Source: Geobacillus sp. 46C-IIa
Lineage (GTDB): Bacteria; Bacillota; Bacilli; Bacillales; Anoxybacillaceae
Length of the DNA: 64,000 nucleotides
Direction of reading: 5' to 3'
Assembly (NCBI RefSeq): GCF_014679505.1
Contig: NZ_CP061474.1
Span: forward strand, 2,552,001 to 2,616,000
The translations under genes were made by a program, and so were the position numbers. Shown here in pieces: positions 15,102 to 23,942 of this stretch. The first letter of the stretch is position 1; every line of letters starts with the position of its first letter. A model generated the notes under the pieces. The model was not told the DNA's origin, ran no database searches, and saw only the letters and a program-made list of their open reading frames with translations.

Positions 15102-16153
15102 AGAAATAATCCGTGTTGGAACGGTTCGAGCAAGAGCGGAGTGTATTGGCGGCGGACGGCTTCGTATTGCTCAATGATGCGGCTGCGCTGTTCTTCGGCG
15201 AGGGCCACTGTTTTGACCAATTGTGTGTCAAGCTGCGGGCTGGCGGTGGAAATGACGTACTGTTCAAGGCCAAGCGAGGCGGCGAAATCGAAGACTTTCA
15301 ATCGGTAGCCGAGCATGACGGCCGGGACACCGGCGGTAAGGGAGAGCAAATTAGCATGGAGCTTAAAGTTGACGGTGGCTGTCAATGGGCGAAGCCGCTC
15401 GATGAGCTGTTGTTCGTTGTATAACGTACGGTCGAAGGTGACGCTCTCCGGGCAATCGATCTTCTTGTACAGCCGCTCGCAGGCGGGGCGATCGCTCGGC
15501 CAGACGATGTACAAGTAAATCCGGTAACCGGCGTCAATCCACGTTTTGGCCGCGCGGGCGAGGGCGTCTTCGACGAGCGCTTCGTTTTGCCCGAACAAGC
15601 GGTTGTACGTCGTCCCCCAGTTGATGCCGATCGTTTTTTCTGTCTTTGGCTGCTCGGCAGGCATGGGAGGCGACAGAAGTAGCCCGGGGTCGCCGATGAC
15701 GCGGACGTTTGGAGGACAGGCGCCTAACGTGTTCAAGACCGCTTTGCTGAGCGGGCCGCGGATGCCGGCGAAGGCGGCTGAAGCGAGGACGGTGCGGAAC
15801 AGCTCGGCGTCGTTGACGGAAAAATGACGGTCAAGTGCGGGCTTGGCGCCTGCGCGCAAGGCGTCCGTTTCCGCTTGGCCGATCCAATCGATGCCGCTTC
15901 CCCATACCCATATTGGTTTTCCCGCTTCGTGCGCTTGGCGCAAAACGGCCATATAGCCCGGAAGCAAAAGCGAGCCGCCGCCAAGCACAACGGCATCGTA
16001 CGGGGTGGTGTCTTTCCAATTGACCTTAGGCGTTGACGGAATGATCTGAACATCCGGAGCGTACTGGCGGGCCGAGGCGGCGAAGACGTTCCATAACAGT
16101 TCATCGCCGATGTTTTGAAATCCGAGCCAACCGATGTACAGCACCTTTTTCAT
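15098..16153 (-). CDS. Polysaccharide pyruvyl transferase family protein (CsaB-like)
   Basis: 351 residues with the PS_pyruv_trans layout: KKVLYIGWLGFQNIGDELL at the N-terminus, YDAVVLGGGSLLLPGY near residue 55, IWVWGSGIDWIG, IRGPLSKAVL, VRVIGDPGLLL, and in the C-terminal half NFKLHANLLSLTAGVPAVMLGYRLKVFDFAAS. The family moves pyruvate from phosphoenolpyruvate onto a sugar; in CsaB this makes the S-layer anchor. Its ATG overlaps the preceding gene's stop (ATGA). It ends a three-gene operon with a GT2 and a GT4 enzyme, so it probably decorates the polymer they build. Confidence 0.85.
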   Translation of the reverse strand: MKKVLYIGWLGFQNIGDELLWNVFAASARQYAPDVQIIPSTPKVNWKDTTPYDAVVLGGGSLLLPGYMAVLRQAHEAGKPIWVWGSGIDWIGQAETDALRAGAKPALDRHFSVNDAELFRTVLASAAFAGIRGPLSKAVLNTLGACPPNVRVIGDPGLLLSPPMPAEQPKTEKTIGINWGTTYNRLFGQNEALVEDALARAAKTWIDAGYRIYLYIVWPSDRPACERLYKKIDCPESVTFDRTLYNEQQLIERLRPLTATVNFKLHANLLSLTAGVPAVMLGYRLKVFDFAASLGLEQYVISTASPQLDTQLVKTVALAEEQRSRIIEQYEAVRRQYTPLLLEPFQHGLFL

Positions 16154-17271
16154 CGTTTCGTTTCCCCTTTCAGCAATGATTCATAAACGTTCAGCACTTG
16201 ATCGACGCACGTTTGAATATGGAACTGGCGCATGACCCACTCCCGCCCGGCCTGGCCGAGTTGTTCGCGGTATAGAGGGGATGGAAGGAGCCGTTTTATA
16301 TCTTGAGAAAGGATGTAGCGGCTGCAGCCTTGGCGTGAGCCGTGATCGCCGAAGTAGCATTCCCACGCGTCATCATACGAGTTCGGCTCGACGAGGCCGA
16401 AGTAGCCGTGATTGCCGGCAGCGAGCACCGGCTTGCCGCACGCCATCGCTTCTAAGGCCACTCTCCCGGTGCCGACGACGAGATCGGCAAGCGAATAGTA
16501 TGGCGCCATGTCCCCTTGTTCGCCGACAAGGTGGATAAACGTCTCGCGACACGTTCGGTGGATGAGATGGGCAAGGTTCTCGGCATCGGAAAAGCGCGAA
16601 CCGTCTCCGACGACAACGACGTGCAAGTTCGGAAACAGCGGTTTGAGATCTTTGCACGCTTTCAACACCATAAAGCAAATGCGCGCTTTTGCCCAGGCGA
16701 GCCGGCTGCTGTAGACGATGACAAGGGCGTCGTCCGGGATGCCGAGCGCCTGCCGCCCTTTGCGTCCGAGCGGGGCGAACTCGTTCGTGTCAATGCCGTT
16801 TGGAATGAGAAACCGCTTTGCCGCTAGCGGGCGGATATGCCGCTCGACGGGCGGGCTGACCGCGATAGCGGCCGACGCTAAGCGGAGCATCGTTTCCAAT
16901 TCGGACGGCGGATAGTACGTGCCATGGGTGGTAAAGACAACCGGAATGCCACGGCGATGCGCTGCAAGGGCGGCGAGGATGCCGGATGGAGTTTGGTGAG
17001 TGTGGACGATCGAGATGTTTTCCTTCTTAATCAACGCCTCGAGCTGACCAATGATCTGTTCTTTTCGTTGCTCTTCTATGTCGATCGTCACTGGAAAATC
17101 GATAGGATAAAGCGGGCAGCCAACGATCTTGAAGTGGGGAGCAAGCGTTCCGCTGCGGGCGGCGACGGCGATGTGAATGCCGCGGGCTACCATCTCTTTC
17201 GCCAAACTTAAGGCGTGTGTTTCCGTTCCCCCGAAATCAAGGCCGTCTAGCACCATCAAGACGCGCATCAT
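16150..17271 (-). CDS. GT4 family glycosyltransferase
   Basis: 373 residues. The N-terminal half has VLDGLDFGGTETHALSLA (glycine-rich acceptor loop) and SIVHTHQTPSGILA; the C-terminal half has LIVIYSSRLAWAKA, LHVVVVGDGSRFSDAENL and the GT4 motif VALEAMACGKPVLAAG with the conserved Glu for nucleotide-sugar binding. Fold is GT-B, retaining. GAAAGGAGGGGG precedes the ATG, which overlaps the upstream GT2 stop as TGATG. Middle gene of the operon. Donor sugar unknown. Confidence 0.87.
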   Translation of the reverse strand: MMRVLMVLDGLDFGGTETHALSLAKEMVARGIHIAVAARSGTLAPHFKIVGCPLYPIDFPVTIDIEEQRKEQIIGQLEALIKKENISIVHTHQTPSGILAALAAHRRGIPVVFTTHGTYYPPSELETMLRLASAAIAVSPPVERHIRPLAAKRFLIPNGIDTNEFAPLGRKGRQALGIPDDALVIVYSSRLAWAKARICFMVLKACKDLKPLFPNLHVVVVGDGSRFSDAENLAHLIHRTCRETFIHLVGEQGDMAPYYSLADLVVGTGRVALEAMACGKPVLAAGNHGYFGLVEPNSYDDAWECYFGDHGSRQGCSRYILSQDIKRLLPSPLYREQLGQAGREWVMRQFHIQTCVDQVLNVYESLLKGETKR

Positions 17272-17969
17272 CAGCCCCCTCCTTTCTGGTAAAACTGGCG
17301 CGAGCGCTGTTTCGGATGGCTGCGGTAATAGTAAAGGATATCAGGCAAGTTGTCGATTTCGAGCTTCACGTTTACAAACTTGACAATAAACTCGTAATCT
17401 TCCGCGCCGTGAATGCGTCTTGTCGGCCCGCCGAGCCGATCAAAAACTTCACCGCGGAACATAATCGTTCCGTGGCAAATGCAATGTTTGCCTTCGGCGT
17501 ATACACGGCGGATGTTGTCGCGTCCGTACGCCAGCCAGTTGGCGGGCGTCTGGCGCTCGAAATGGCCGTCGGGAAAGGCGGCGTAGTTTGTGCCGACCAA
17601 AGCGATGTTTGGGTGCTGGAGCAAAAAGGAAAGCTGTTTTTCCAACCGCTCAGGGTGGGAAATATCGTCGGCGTCATGGACGGCGATGTACTCGCCGGCG
17701 CTTAAAAAATAGCCGACCGTTAACGCTCCGGCAAAGCCGATGTTGCGGGGCAGCTTGCTATACACAATCGGGAAAAACGGTGAACGTTGTTCCATCCATT
17801 GTTTTACCGTTTCTTCGCTTCGGTCCTCGGAACCGTCATCGACAATAATCACCTCAAACTGTTGGTATGTTTGCTTAGCGAGTCCGTCGAGGCAGTCTGG
17901 AATGTAGCGGGAAGCGTTATAGCATGGAATGACGACGCTGATGAAGTCATGTTTTCGCTTTGGCGTCAT
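17271..17969 (-). CDS. GT2 family glycosyltransferase
   Basis: About 232 residues, a short GT-A enzyme: ISVVIPCYNASRYIPDCLDGL, FEVIIVDDGSEDRSEETV, the DxD-type HDADDISHPERLEKQ near residue 100, and GAEDYEFIVKF in place of the usual ED motif. MTPKRK at 17969 is preferred, with GAGGTG 7 bases upstream; two earlier starts (17972, 17975) are possible. First gene of the operon. Probably adds a sugar to a lipid- or protein-linked surface glycan. Confidence 0.86.
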   Translation of the reverse strand: MTPKRKHDFISVVIPCYNASRYIPDCLDGLAKQTYQQFEVIIVDDGSEDRSEETVKQWMEQRSPFFPIVYSKLPRNIGFAGALTVGYFLSAGEYIAVHDADDISHPERLEKQLSFLLQHPNIALVGTNYAAFPDGHFERQTPANWLAYGRDNIRRVYAEGKHCICHGTIMFRGEVFDRLGGPTRRIHGAEDYEFIVKFVNVKLEIDNLPDILYYYRSHPKQRSRQFYQKGGG

Positions 17970-18238
17970 CATCAATCACCTCACCTACTATATATCCAGT
18001 TTTCTTCTTAACGGTGAGAGACGATCGTTGATTTTCCCGAAAAACAGTAGAATATTCCTTGTCTCTCTATCGTTTTTCCTGTTTATTCCCCCATCCTTCC
18101 TAACAAAATTCGACCGTTTTCCCACGCCTGTGGCAAAAAAAATCGTTCTTTTTTCCGCGGATACGCACCCGTGTCGAATGGAAGAGCGATGCATATACGT
18201 AGTTAACGAACCGGAATCAGAGAAAGGAGGAAAACAGA

Positions 18239-18679
18239 TTGGGCCATAAACATTTACGCCAAGCGGCGAAAGAGTTGAAAAAAATTCGCAAATGGCTCGA
18301 AAAACTAGATCTCGATGATTCATCTGTCGAACAGATTACTTCGTTGTTAGAAGATATTGCTGATCACGGAGGCGATGCAGAACGGATTTTGCGCAAAATG
18401 CTTGAGGAGGAGCGAGAGCAGCGCGCCATTTTAGAAGATGAACGCGAGTTGTTGCAGGCGATTTTGGCCGCGCTGCGCACCGGCGCACCACCGGTGGGGG
18501 ATATTCGCGATGAGCTTAGCGACTTGATCGGTGAAACGGTAGAAATTACGGTTAATTTCGGGCCGGTGGCCGGCACCGTCGTCGCCGTCCGAAGCGATTA
18601 TGTTGTGCTCGAAGATGCGCTCGGTCGCTTCGTCTATGTTCCGTTTGCCAGCATTCAAGCCGTCGCCCGTCTAGACTGA
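18239..18679 (+). CDS. Spore-type small protein with DUF2642/CotB-like domain
   Basis: 146 residues starting from TTG with AAAGGAGG upstream. Residues 1-80 are charged and helical (coiled-coil-like, LEEEREQRAILEDERELLQ). Residues 90-146 read LIGETVEITVNFGPVAGTV, VAVRSDYVVLEDALG, RFVYVPFASIQAV. This Sm-like pattern resembles the repeated units of Bacillus CotB and DUF2642 proteins. The next gene, 16 bases on, is a short relative of the same domain. A spore-coat role is inferred from the resemblance only. Confidence 0.65.
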   Translation: MGHKHLRQAAKELKKIRKWLEKLDLDDSSVEQITSLLEDIADHGGDAERILRKMLEEEREQRAILEDERELLQAILAALRTGAPPVGDIRDELSDLIGETVEITVNFGPVAGTVVAVRSDYVVLEDALGRFVYVPFASIQAVARLD

Positions 18680-18695
18680 AAGGAGGGAGGAAACG

Positions 18696-18905
18696 ATGGA
18701 CTTTGCGGCCACATTGGAAGAGCAGCTCCGCCGCCTGATCGGCGAAACGATCCAAGTCGCGACCGATAACAACTTGCTTGAAGGACAATTGACCGATGTA
18801 GAAGACGGAATCATTGAGCTCTTGGCCGAAGCAGGTGGATATGAACGGGAAACGCGAACCGTTCTGATCCCGCTTGCAGCTGTTAACTTTATTCGCGAGC
18901 TGTAA
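18696..18905 (+). CDS. Small DUF2642-like protein
   Basis: 69 residues: LEEQLRRLIGETIQVATDN, LLEGQLTDVEDGIIELL, TRTVLIPLAAVNFIREL. This is the same one-domain pattern as the C-terminal half of the gene before it (LIGETV... VPFASIQAV), so the two are probably paralogous and co-transcribed. AAAGGAGGGAGG precedes the ATG. A strong hairpin follows. Function unknown. Confidence 0.7.
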   Translation: MDFAATLEEQLRRLIGETIQVATDNNLLEGQLTDVEDGIIELLAEAGGYERETRTVLIPLAAVNFIREL

Positions 18906-18915
18906 CAGCAAACGA

Positions 18916-18954
18916 GATAAGGTATGCATCCGCTGAAACGGTGCATACCTTATC
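18916..18954 (+). terminator. Long hairpin after the DUF2642-like pair
   Basis: GATAAGGTATGCA pairs with TGCATACCTTATC (13 bases). The T run is absent here, but a second hairpin (AAAACGGC...GCCGTTTTTT, about 18963-19000) follows and may be the real terminator. Confidence 0.65.
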
Positions 18955-19012
18955 GGGCGGTCGAAAAACGGCTTTGCCGCGACAGCATGGCCGTTTTTTG
19001 TTTTGCGCTTCT

Positions 19013-20191
19013 TTATCGCGCCGAAATCGACGGTCGCTCGTTGACAAACGACAACGCCTGCTCAAAATCGGCGATCAAATCGTTGACATCCTCAAGCCCG
19101 ACGCTCAGCCGCAGCAAGCCGTCGGTAATGCCGCGCCGCAGCCGCTCGTCTTTCGGCATGGCGGCGTGCGACATGTTCGCCGGGTACGACAAAATCGATT
19201 CGACGGCGCCAAGGCTGACGGCGAACACCGGCAGGCGGACGTGGCGAACGAACGTCCGAGCTGCTTCTTCATCCGCTAGGCGGAACGACAGTACAGCACC
19301 GAACCCAGCCGCCTGATTGTGCTGGATCGCATGGCCCGGGTGGTGCGCCAATCCTGGGTAGTACACTTCCTCTACCTTTGGATGGCCCGCCAAATAGGCG
19401 GCGATGGCGGCCGCTGATTCGGACGACTGTTTCAGCCGGACGTGGAGCGTTTTTATGCCGCGCAGCACGAGCCAAGCGTCTTGGACGCCGAGAACAGCGC
19501 CAAAAGCGTTTTGCAATTTGTACAGCTGTTTGCCGAGCTCCTCGTCTTTTACAACCGCCAGTCCGGCGACGACGTCGCTATGGCCGGCTAAAAACTTCGT
19601 CGCGCTATGGAGGACAACGTCGACGCCGAGATCCAACGGCCGCTGCAGCGCCGGGGTCATGAACGTATTATCCAAAAACGTCAAGCAGCCTTGCGCTTTC
19701 GCCAACTCAACGACAGCGCGAATGTCGGTCACTTTTAACAGCGGATTGGACGGCGTTTCCATATAAATGACTTTTGTATTCGGTCGGATGTTTTCCGCCA
19801 CCGCCTTGACGTCGGTCATATCAACGAACGTATATTCAATGCCGAACCGGCTCAGCACCTCGGTGATCATCCGGTATGTGCCGCCGTAGACGTCTTCCGT
19901 CACAAGCACATGGTCGCCTTTTGACAGGAGCAAAAACGCCGTAGAGATGGCCGCCATGCCAGAGGCGAACGCGAACCCGCGCACACCGCCTTCCAATGCG
20001 GCAATCGTTTCCTCCAGCGCTTCGCGCGTCGGGTTGCCGGAGCGGCTGTAGTCGTATTTGCCGAACGAGTCGAAATCGAACTGATGGAACGTGGACGCGT
20101 GCTGGATCGGCACGCTCACCGCCCCCGTGTGGCGGTCGACTTTCCATTCGTTATGGAGCAGTTTCGTTGAAAACGACCATTCCTGTTCCAT
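19013..20191 (-). CDS. metC: Cystathionine beta-lyase, PLP dependent
   Basis: About 392 residues of the Cys/Met PLP family: YDYSRSGNPTREALEETIAALEGG, FAFASGMAAIS, YMETPSNPLLKVTDI, FLDNTFMTP and the PLP lysine in VLHSATKFLAGHSDVVAG. It splits cystathionine to homocysteine, ammonia and pyruvate. ATG 20191 is chosen because GAGGTG lies 6 bases upstream. It starts 3 bases after the cystathionine gamma-synthase gene, and the pair is under the S-box riboswitch. The order metI-metC matches that known in B. subtilis (yjcI-yjcJ). Confidence 0.92.
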   Translation of the reverse strand: MEQEWSFSTKLLHNEWKVDRHTGAVSVPIQHASTFHQFDFDSFGKYDYSRSGNPTREALEETIAALEGGVRGFAFASGMAAISTAFLLLSKGDHVLVTEDVYGGTYRMITEVLSRFGIEYTFVDMTDVKAVAENIRPNTKVIYMETPSNPLLKVTDIRAVVELAKAQGCLTFLDNTFMTPALQRPLDLGVDVVLHSATKFLAGHSDVVAGLAVVKDEELGKQLYKLQNAFGAVLGVQDAWLVLRGIKTLHVRLKQSSESAAAIAAYLAGHPKVEEVYYPGLAHHPGHAIQHNQAAGFGAVLSFRLADEEAARTFVRHVRLPVFAVSLGAVESILSYPANMSHAAMPKDERLRRGITDGLLRLSVGLEDVNDLIADFEQALSFVNERPSISAR

Positions 20192-20194
20192 CAC

Positions 20195-21298
20195 TCACAC
20201 CTCTTTCATGTTTTTGAACGCCTGCGCCAAATCGGCGATTAAATCGTCGGCGTGTTCAATGCCAACCGAGAAGCGGAGCAATCGATTGCAGACACCGTTT
20301 TGGATGCGGATGTCTTCCGGGATGTCAGCGTGCGTCTGTGTCGCTGGATACGTAATAAAACTTTCAACCCCGCCTAAGCTTTCCGCGAACGTAATGAGGC
20401 GCAAGCTTTGCAAGAAGCCGTTCACCCATTTTTCATCAGCAATCCGGAACGACAGCATCCCCCCTCTTCCCGGGTACAAGACGTCGGTGACATCTTCGTG
20501 TCCGCGCAAAAAGGCGCTGATTTGTTTCGCGTTTTGTTCATGTTGACGCATCCGCAACGCCAACGTTTTCATGCCGCGAATCAGCAGCCATGAATCAAAC
20601 GGCGACAAGACGGCGCCGATGGCGTTATGGTACTCGGCCAAGCGTTGACAAAGCGCTTCGCCTTTGGCGACAACCAAACCAGCTAAGACGTCGTTATGGC
20701 CGCCTAAATATTTCGTCGCGCTATGGATGACAATATCAGCCCCTTGTTCGATCGGGCGTTGAAGCACGGGGGTGTAAAACGTATTATCCACAATCAACAA
20801 TAGCCCGTGCCGTCGGGCAAGTTTGGCGACCGCCGAAATATCCGCCTCGTGCATCAACGGGTTTGTCGGCGTTTCCAAAAAGATGGCTTTTGTACGCTCG
20901 GTGATGTTTGCTTCCACGGCGTCAAGATCAGCAAAATCGACGTAATGAAAGCCGAGGCCATATTTGCGCCACCCGCGTTCAAACAGGCGGTACGTGCCGC
21001 CGTAAAGGTCGGCCGATACGAGAAACTCATCTCCGCTCTCAAACAAGGCGAGCACCGTCTGAATGGCGGCCATGCCGGAACTGAACGCATAGCCTTGATC
21101 ACCGCCTTCCAGCTTTGCGATCGCCTCTTCGACGATTTTGCGCGTTGGATTGCCGGTGCGGATGTAGTCAAACCCGGTTGACTGCCCAATACCGGCGTGG
21201 CGGTAGGCAGTCGAAAAATAGACGGGCGGGTTGACCGTTCCTGTCGCCGTTTCGCTCCGGTTTCCAATTTGCGCCAACAATGTTTCCAGTTTCTCCAT
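20195..21298 (-). CDS. metI: Cystathionine gamma-synthase / O-acetylhomoserine thiolyase
   Basis: 367 residues of the Cys/Met PLP family: VNPPVYFSTAYRHAGIG, DYIRTGNPTRKIVEEAIAKLEGG, YAFSSGMAAIQ, FLETPTNPLMHEADIS, IVDNTFYTPVLQRP and the PLP lysine in VIHSATKYLGGHNDVLAG. It condenses activated homoserine with cysteine (or sulfide). The start is at 21298 with AAGGAGAGAG upstream; the longer frame into the leader is not translated. It is first in the operon with metC, directly behind the SAM riboswitch. Confidence 0.93.
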   Translation of the reverse strand: MEKLETLLAQIGNRSETATGTVNPPVYFSTAYRHAGIGQSTGFDYIRTGNPTRKIVEEAIAKLEGGDQGYAFSSGMAAIQTVLALFESGDEFLVSADLYGGTYRLFERGWRKYGLGFHYVDFADLDAVEANITERTKAIFLETPTNPLMHEADISAVAKLARRHGLLLIVDNTFYTPVLQRPIEQGADIVIHSATKYLGGHNDVLAGLVVAKGEALCQRLAEYHNAIGAVLSPFDSWLLIRGMKTLALRMRQHEQNAKQISAFLRGHEDVTDVLYPGRGGMLSFRIADEKWVNGFLQSLRLITFAESLGGVESFITYPATQTHADIPEDIRIQNGVCNRLLRFSVGIEHADDLIADLAQAFKNMKEV

Positions 21299-21451
21299 CT
21301 CATCTCTCTCCTTCTGCTGAAAAATTCCCTCGTGGTCAAACGGCCGACGGCCAGGGCGTCCGAAGCGCCGCTGCTTGTCTCGGCAACCGAGCACCCCGGC
21401 TTTGGCCCGCCTCACAGGTCGGCGGAGCGGCCGCCTAAGCATAAGGAAAAT

Positions 21452-21613
21452 AAAAAAAGTCTTCTAAGAAGAAGACTTTTCCATACCCATGGTCATGCTT
21501 CTTCTTATCTGCCGAATTGAGTGCTCAATTCGCTGGATTTAGCACCTGGCCGGTTTCCGGCTGGTTGCTGAAGCTTCACAGGGCCAGTTCCCTCCGCTTC
21601 TCTCGATAAGAAC
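21452..21613 (-). promoter_or_regulatory. S-box (SAM-I) riboswitch with terminator
   Basis: The minus-strand leader has the classic S-box elements in order: CTTATCGAGAG, GGAGGGAACTGGCCC, TGAAGCTTCAGCAACC, CCGGAAACCGG...GGTGCTAA, and a closing AGATAAG that pairs with the first element. Downstream lies a terminator (AAGTCTTCT/AGAAGACTTTTTTT, 21452-21482). High SAM should fold the aptamer and stop transcription before metI-metC. Confidence 0.92.
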
Positions 21614-21798
21614 AGGACGTGTATTCAATTTTGTTAATTTATAAAAAAATGTAACCCATTCCGGCCGTTTTGGCAAGTCCTTTTTTTGACGCTGGCAATG
21701 TTCGGCAAATTCACGAAAAATTCGAGCCTTCATTAACATCTTTTCACCAAAATATGTTACAATAACAGGTGAACTTACCGTTTTCATGGAGGATGGTC

Positions 21799-22527
21799 AT
21801 GGCAGCCGCAACAGGGACGATGCGTGATTATGCGCTATACAGCGGAGAACTTCAAGAGAAAATCGAGCTGCTCGTCTATTTGCCAAGCAATTTTTCTCCG
21901 CTTCACAAATACTCTTTACTAATCGCTCAAGACGGCAAAGATTATTTTATGTACGGAAAAATGAAGCACGTCATCGAAACGCTAATGGAGGAAGGAACGA
22001 TCGACCGGACGATCGTTGTCGGCATCCCGTATCGGAATGTGAACGATCGCTACGAGAAATACCACCCAGCGGGTCAAAAGCGCGAAGCGTACATTCGCTT
22101 TTTAGCTCATGAACTCGTTCCGTTTTTGGACGATGAGCTGCCGACCTACCAAATCGGCAAGGGCCGGGCGCTAATCGGCGATTCGCTCGGCGGAACGGTT
22201 TCGCTGTTAGCCGGTCTGTTGTATCCGCATACATTTGGAAACATCGCCATGCAGTCCCCTTATATCGATGACTCGGTGTTGGCGTGCATCCGCGCGTTCC
22301 GTGATCCGTCGCTTCTTTCGATTTACCATTCCGTCGGCACGGAAGAAACGGCCGTGAAAACAACGGACGGCCATGTACGCGACTTTATTACACCAAATCG
22401 AATGGCGCGGAACTTGTTTATGGAAAAACCATTCGCCTATACGTATCATGAGTTTGCCGGCGGCCATGCGTGGACGTATTGGCAGCCTGACGTGCCAAGG
22501 GCTATATCTGCTATTTTGTCGCTGTGA
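21799..22527 (+). CDS. yjcH: Putative esterase, alpha/beta-hydrolase fold (YjcH-like)
   Basis: 242 residues from the ATG at 21799 (TGGAGG upstream). The nucleophile motif GDSLGG (in GRALIGDSLGGTVSLLAG) and a late His in FAGGHAWTYWQPD fit an esterase-D-type hydrolase. KYSLLIAQDGKDYFMYGK near the start is typical of putative-esterase (PF00756-like) proteins. It leads the run yjcH-yjcG-yjcF, which follows metI/metC as in B. subtilis. Substrate unknown; cytoplasmic, no signal peptide. Confidence 0.85.
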   Translation: MAAATGTMRDYALYSGELQEKIELLVYLPSNFSPLHKYSLLIAQDGKDYFMYGKMKHVIETLMEEGTIDRTIVVGIPYRNVNDRYEKYHPAGQKREAYIRFLAHELVPFLDDELPTYQIGKGRALIGDSLGGTVSLLAGLLYPHTFGNIAMQSPYIDDSVLACIRAFRDPSLLSIYHSVGTEETAVKTTDGHVRDFITPNRMARNLFMEKPFAYTYHEFAGGHAWTYWQPDVPRAISAILSL

Positions 22528-22564
22528 ACAATGGAAAAACAACCATCCAAGGAGGGAAATCGGG

Positions 22565-23086
22565 ATGAAGTACGGCATTGTATTATTTCCGTCGAAGCGC
22601 ATTCAAGACTTTGCCAACTCGTACCGGAAACGGTACGACAGCCATTACGCCCTCATCCCGCCGCACATTACGCTGAAATATCCGTTTGAAGCGGATGAGG
22701 GGCAATTGAAAGAGATGACGAAGGAGCTGCGCCGCATCGCAGCGGAAACACCTCCGATTCCGATCAAAGTGACGAAATTCAGCTCGTTTTACCCGACAAG
22801 CAACATCATTTATTTGAAAGTGGAGCCAAACGACGTGCTTGAGCGCCTTCATGAGCAGCTGCACAGCGGCTTGTTCACCGCAACGCCGGAATTTGTGTTC
22901 GTGCCGCACATTACGATCGGCCGCGATTTACCGGGCGCGGAATATGCCGACGTCTACAGCCAGCTGAAGCTGCAAAACGTGCATTTTGAAGAGACGGTCG
23001 ATCGGTTCCATCTTCTGTACCAGCTCGAGAACGGGTCATGGACCGTCTATGAAACCTTTGTCGTTGGAGGAAAGGAAACGGTATAA
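22565..23086 (+). CDS. yjcG: 2H phosphoesterase-like protein (YjcG)
   Basis: 173 residues with the two HxT-type motifs of the 2H phosphoesterase/LigT superfamily, PPHITLKYPF near residue 40 and VPHITIGRDL near residue 117. It probably acts on cyclic phosphodiester or RNA-related substrates. GGAGGG lies 6 bases before the ATG. It is 37 bases after yjcH and 1 base before yjcF, an operon. Confidence 0.9.
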   Translation: MKYGIVLFPSKRIQDFANSYRKRYDSHYALIPPHITLKYPFEADEGQLKEMTKELRRIAAETPPIPIKVTKFSSFYPTSNIIYLKVEPNDVLERLHEQLHSGLFTATPEFVFVPHITIGRDLPGAEYADVYSQLKLQNVHFEETVDRFHLLYQLENGSWTVYETFVVGGKETV

Positions 23087-23087
23087 C

Positions 23088-23522
23088 ATGAACATCGCCA
23101 TTGGAACAACAAACGACCGATCCTTATATGAGGACGCTTTGCACGTCCGCCGGCTCGTCTTTATCGAGGAGCAAAACGTGCCGGAAGAGGAAGAAATCGA
23201 TGCGTTTGAGCAAGAATCATCCCACCTCGTCTTGTATGATGGCGAAAAACCGGTCGCGGCCGGCCGCCTTCGCTTCATCGATGAAGGGGTTGGCAAAATC
23301 GAACGCATTTGCGTGCTGCCGTCTTACCGCGGCTGCGGTGCTGGGCGGATGGTGATGGAAGCCATTGAACAGCTTGCAAAAACAAAAGGGGCGAAAAAAG
23401 TGAAACTGAACGCCCAAACCCACGCCGAACCGTTTTACAAAAAACTTGGCTATGAGGTGGTGTCCGACGTGTTTATGGATGCCGGCATCCCGCACGTCGC
23501 GATGGTGAAATCGCTCGAATAA
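23088..23522 (+). CDS. yjcF: GNAT N-acetyltransferase (YjcF-like)
   Basis: 144 residues with the acetyl-CoA-binding GNAT core: VFIEEQNVPEEEEID, AAGRLRFIDEGVGKIERICVLPSYRGCGAGRMVMEAIE and the closing LNAQTHAEPFYKKLGYEVVSDVF. The RxxGxG/A loop is RGCGAG. It starts one base after the yjcG stop. Acceptor unknown. A strong bidirectional terminator follows. Confidence 0.9.
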   Translation: MNIAIGTTNDRSLYEDALHVRRLVFIEEQNVPEEEEIDAFEQESSHLVLYDGEKPVAAGRLRFIDEGVGKIERICVLPSYRGCGAGRMVMEAIEQLAKTKGAKKVKLNAQTHAEPFYKKLGYEVVSDVFMDAGIPHVAMVKSLE

Positions 23523-23568
23523 GCCGAATAAAAGGGAGCTTGCGCGCGCAGCTCCCTTCGGCTTATTT
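23520..23568. terminator. Bidirectional terminator between yjcF and spoVIF
   Basis: Nested stems AAGCCGAA...TTCGGCTT and AAGGGAGCT/AGCTCCCTT with a T run on the + side, overlapping the convergent spoVIF stop. Confidence 0.85.
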
Positions 23569-23820
23569 TTTATTGTTCAGCATATTGGCGATCGTATTAA
23601 AATCAATTTGTTTGCCGCTCTGGACGATCGTTTTGACGATTTGGTCTTCGAGTTCTTTCGGCACTTTCCGATTGGCGATTTGCGCGACCCGCTTCACCAC
23701 TTGGCGCACCGTTTTTTCATCGTTGAAATTGGCGTTTTGCAACGAGTTGGCAAGCTCAAAAATGTCTTTCATATTGACGCCCGTTTTCTTTTCAATGTTT
23801 TTAAAAAATTGCTGATCCAT
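23563..23820 (-). CDS. spoVIF: Stage VI sporulation protein F
   Basis: 85 residues: MDQQFFKNIEKKTGVNMKD, IFELANSLQNANFNDEKTV, RQVVKRVAQIANRKVPKEL, DFNTIANMLNNKK. This is the short helical SpoVIF (YjcC) family, needed for late coat assembly in B. subtilis through GerR. AGAAGGAGGCAG precedes the ATG, and a sigma-K-like -10 lies upstream (23844-23852). The longer frame to 24084 runs over yjcZ and is not real. Confidence 0.9.
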   Translation of the reverse strand: MDQQFFKNIEKKTGVNMKDIFELANSLQNANFNDEKTVRQVVKRVAQIANRKVPKELEDQIVKTIVQSGKQIDFNTIANMLNNKK

Positions 23821-23843
23821 CTTTCTGCCTCCTTCTCCCTGTA

Positions 23844-23852
23844 TATCGTATG
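23844..23852 (-). promoter_or_regulatory. Sigma-K-like -10 of spoVIF
   Basis: CATACGATA on the minus strand matches CATAnnnTA, 24 bases before the spoVIF ATG. The known B. subtilis gene is late mother-cell expressed. Confidence 0.5.
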
Positions 23853-23882
23853 ATTGTTCTGCAAGAAGGTGCATCATAAGGG

Positions 23883-23928
23883 AAAAGAAAAATACGAGCC
23901 GTTCGAGGCGCCGAAACGGCCCGTATCG
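23883..23928 (-). terminator. Terminator after the YjcZ-type gene
   Basis: On the minus strand ATACGGGCCGTT and AACGGCTCGTAT pair and are followed by TTTTCTTTTC. Confidence 0.8.
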
Positions 23929-23942
23929 GATTCGTTTTTCCG

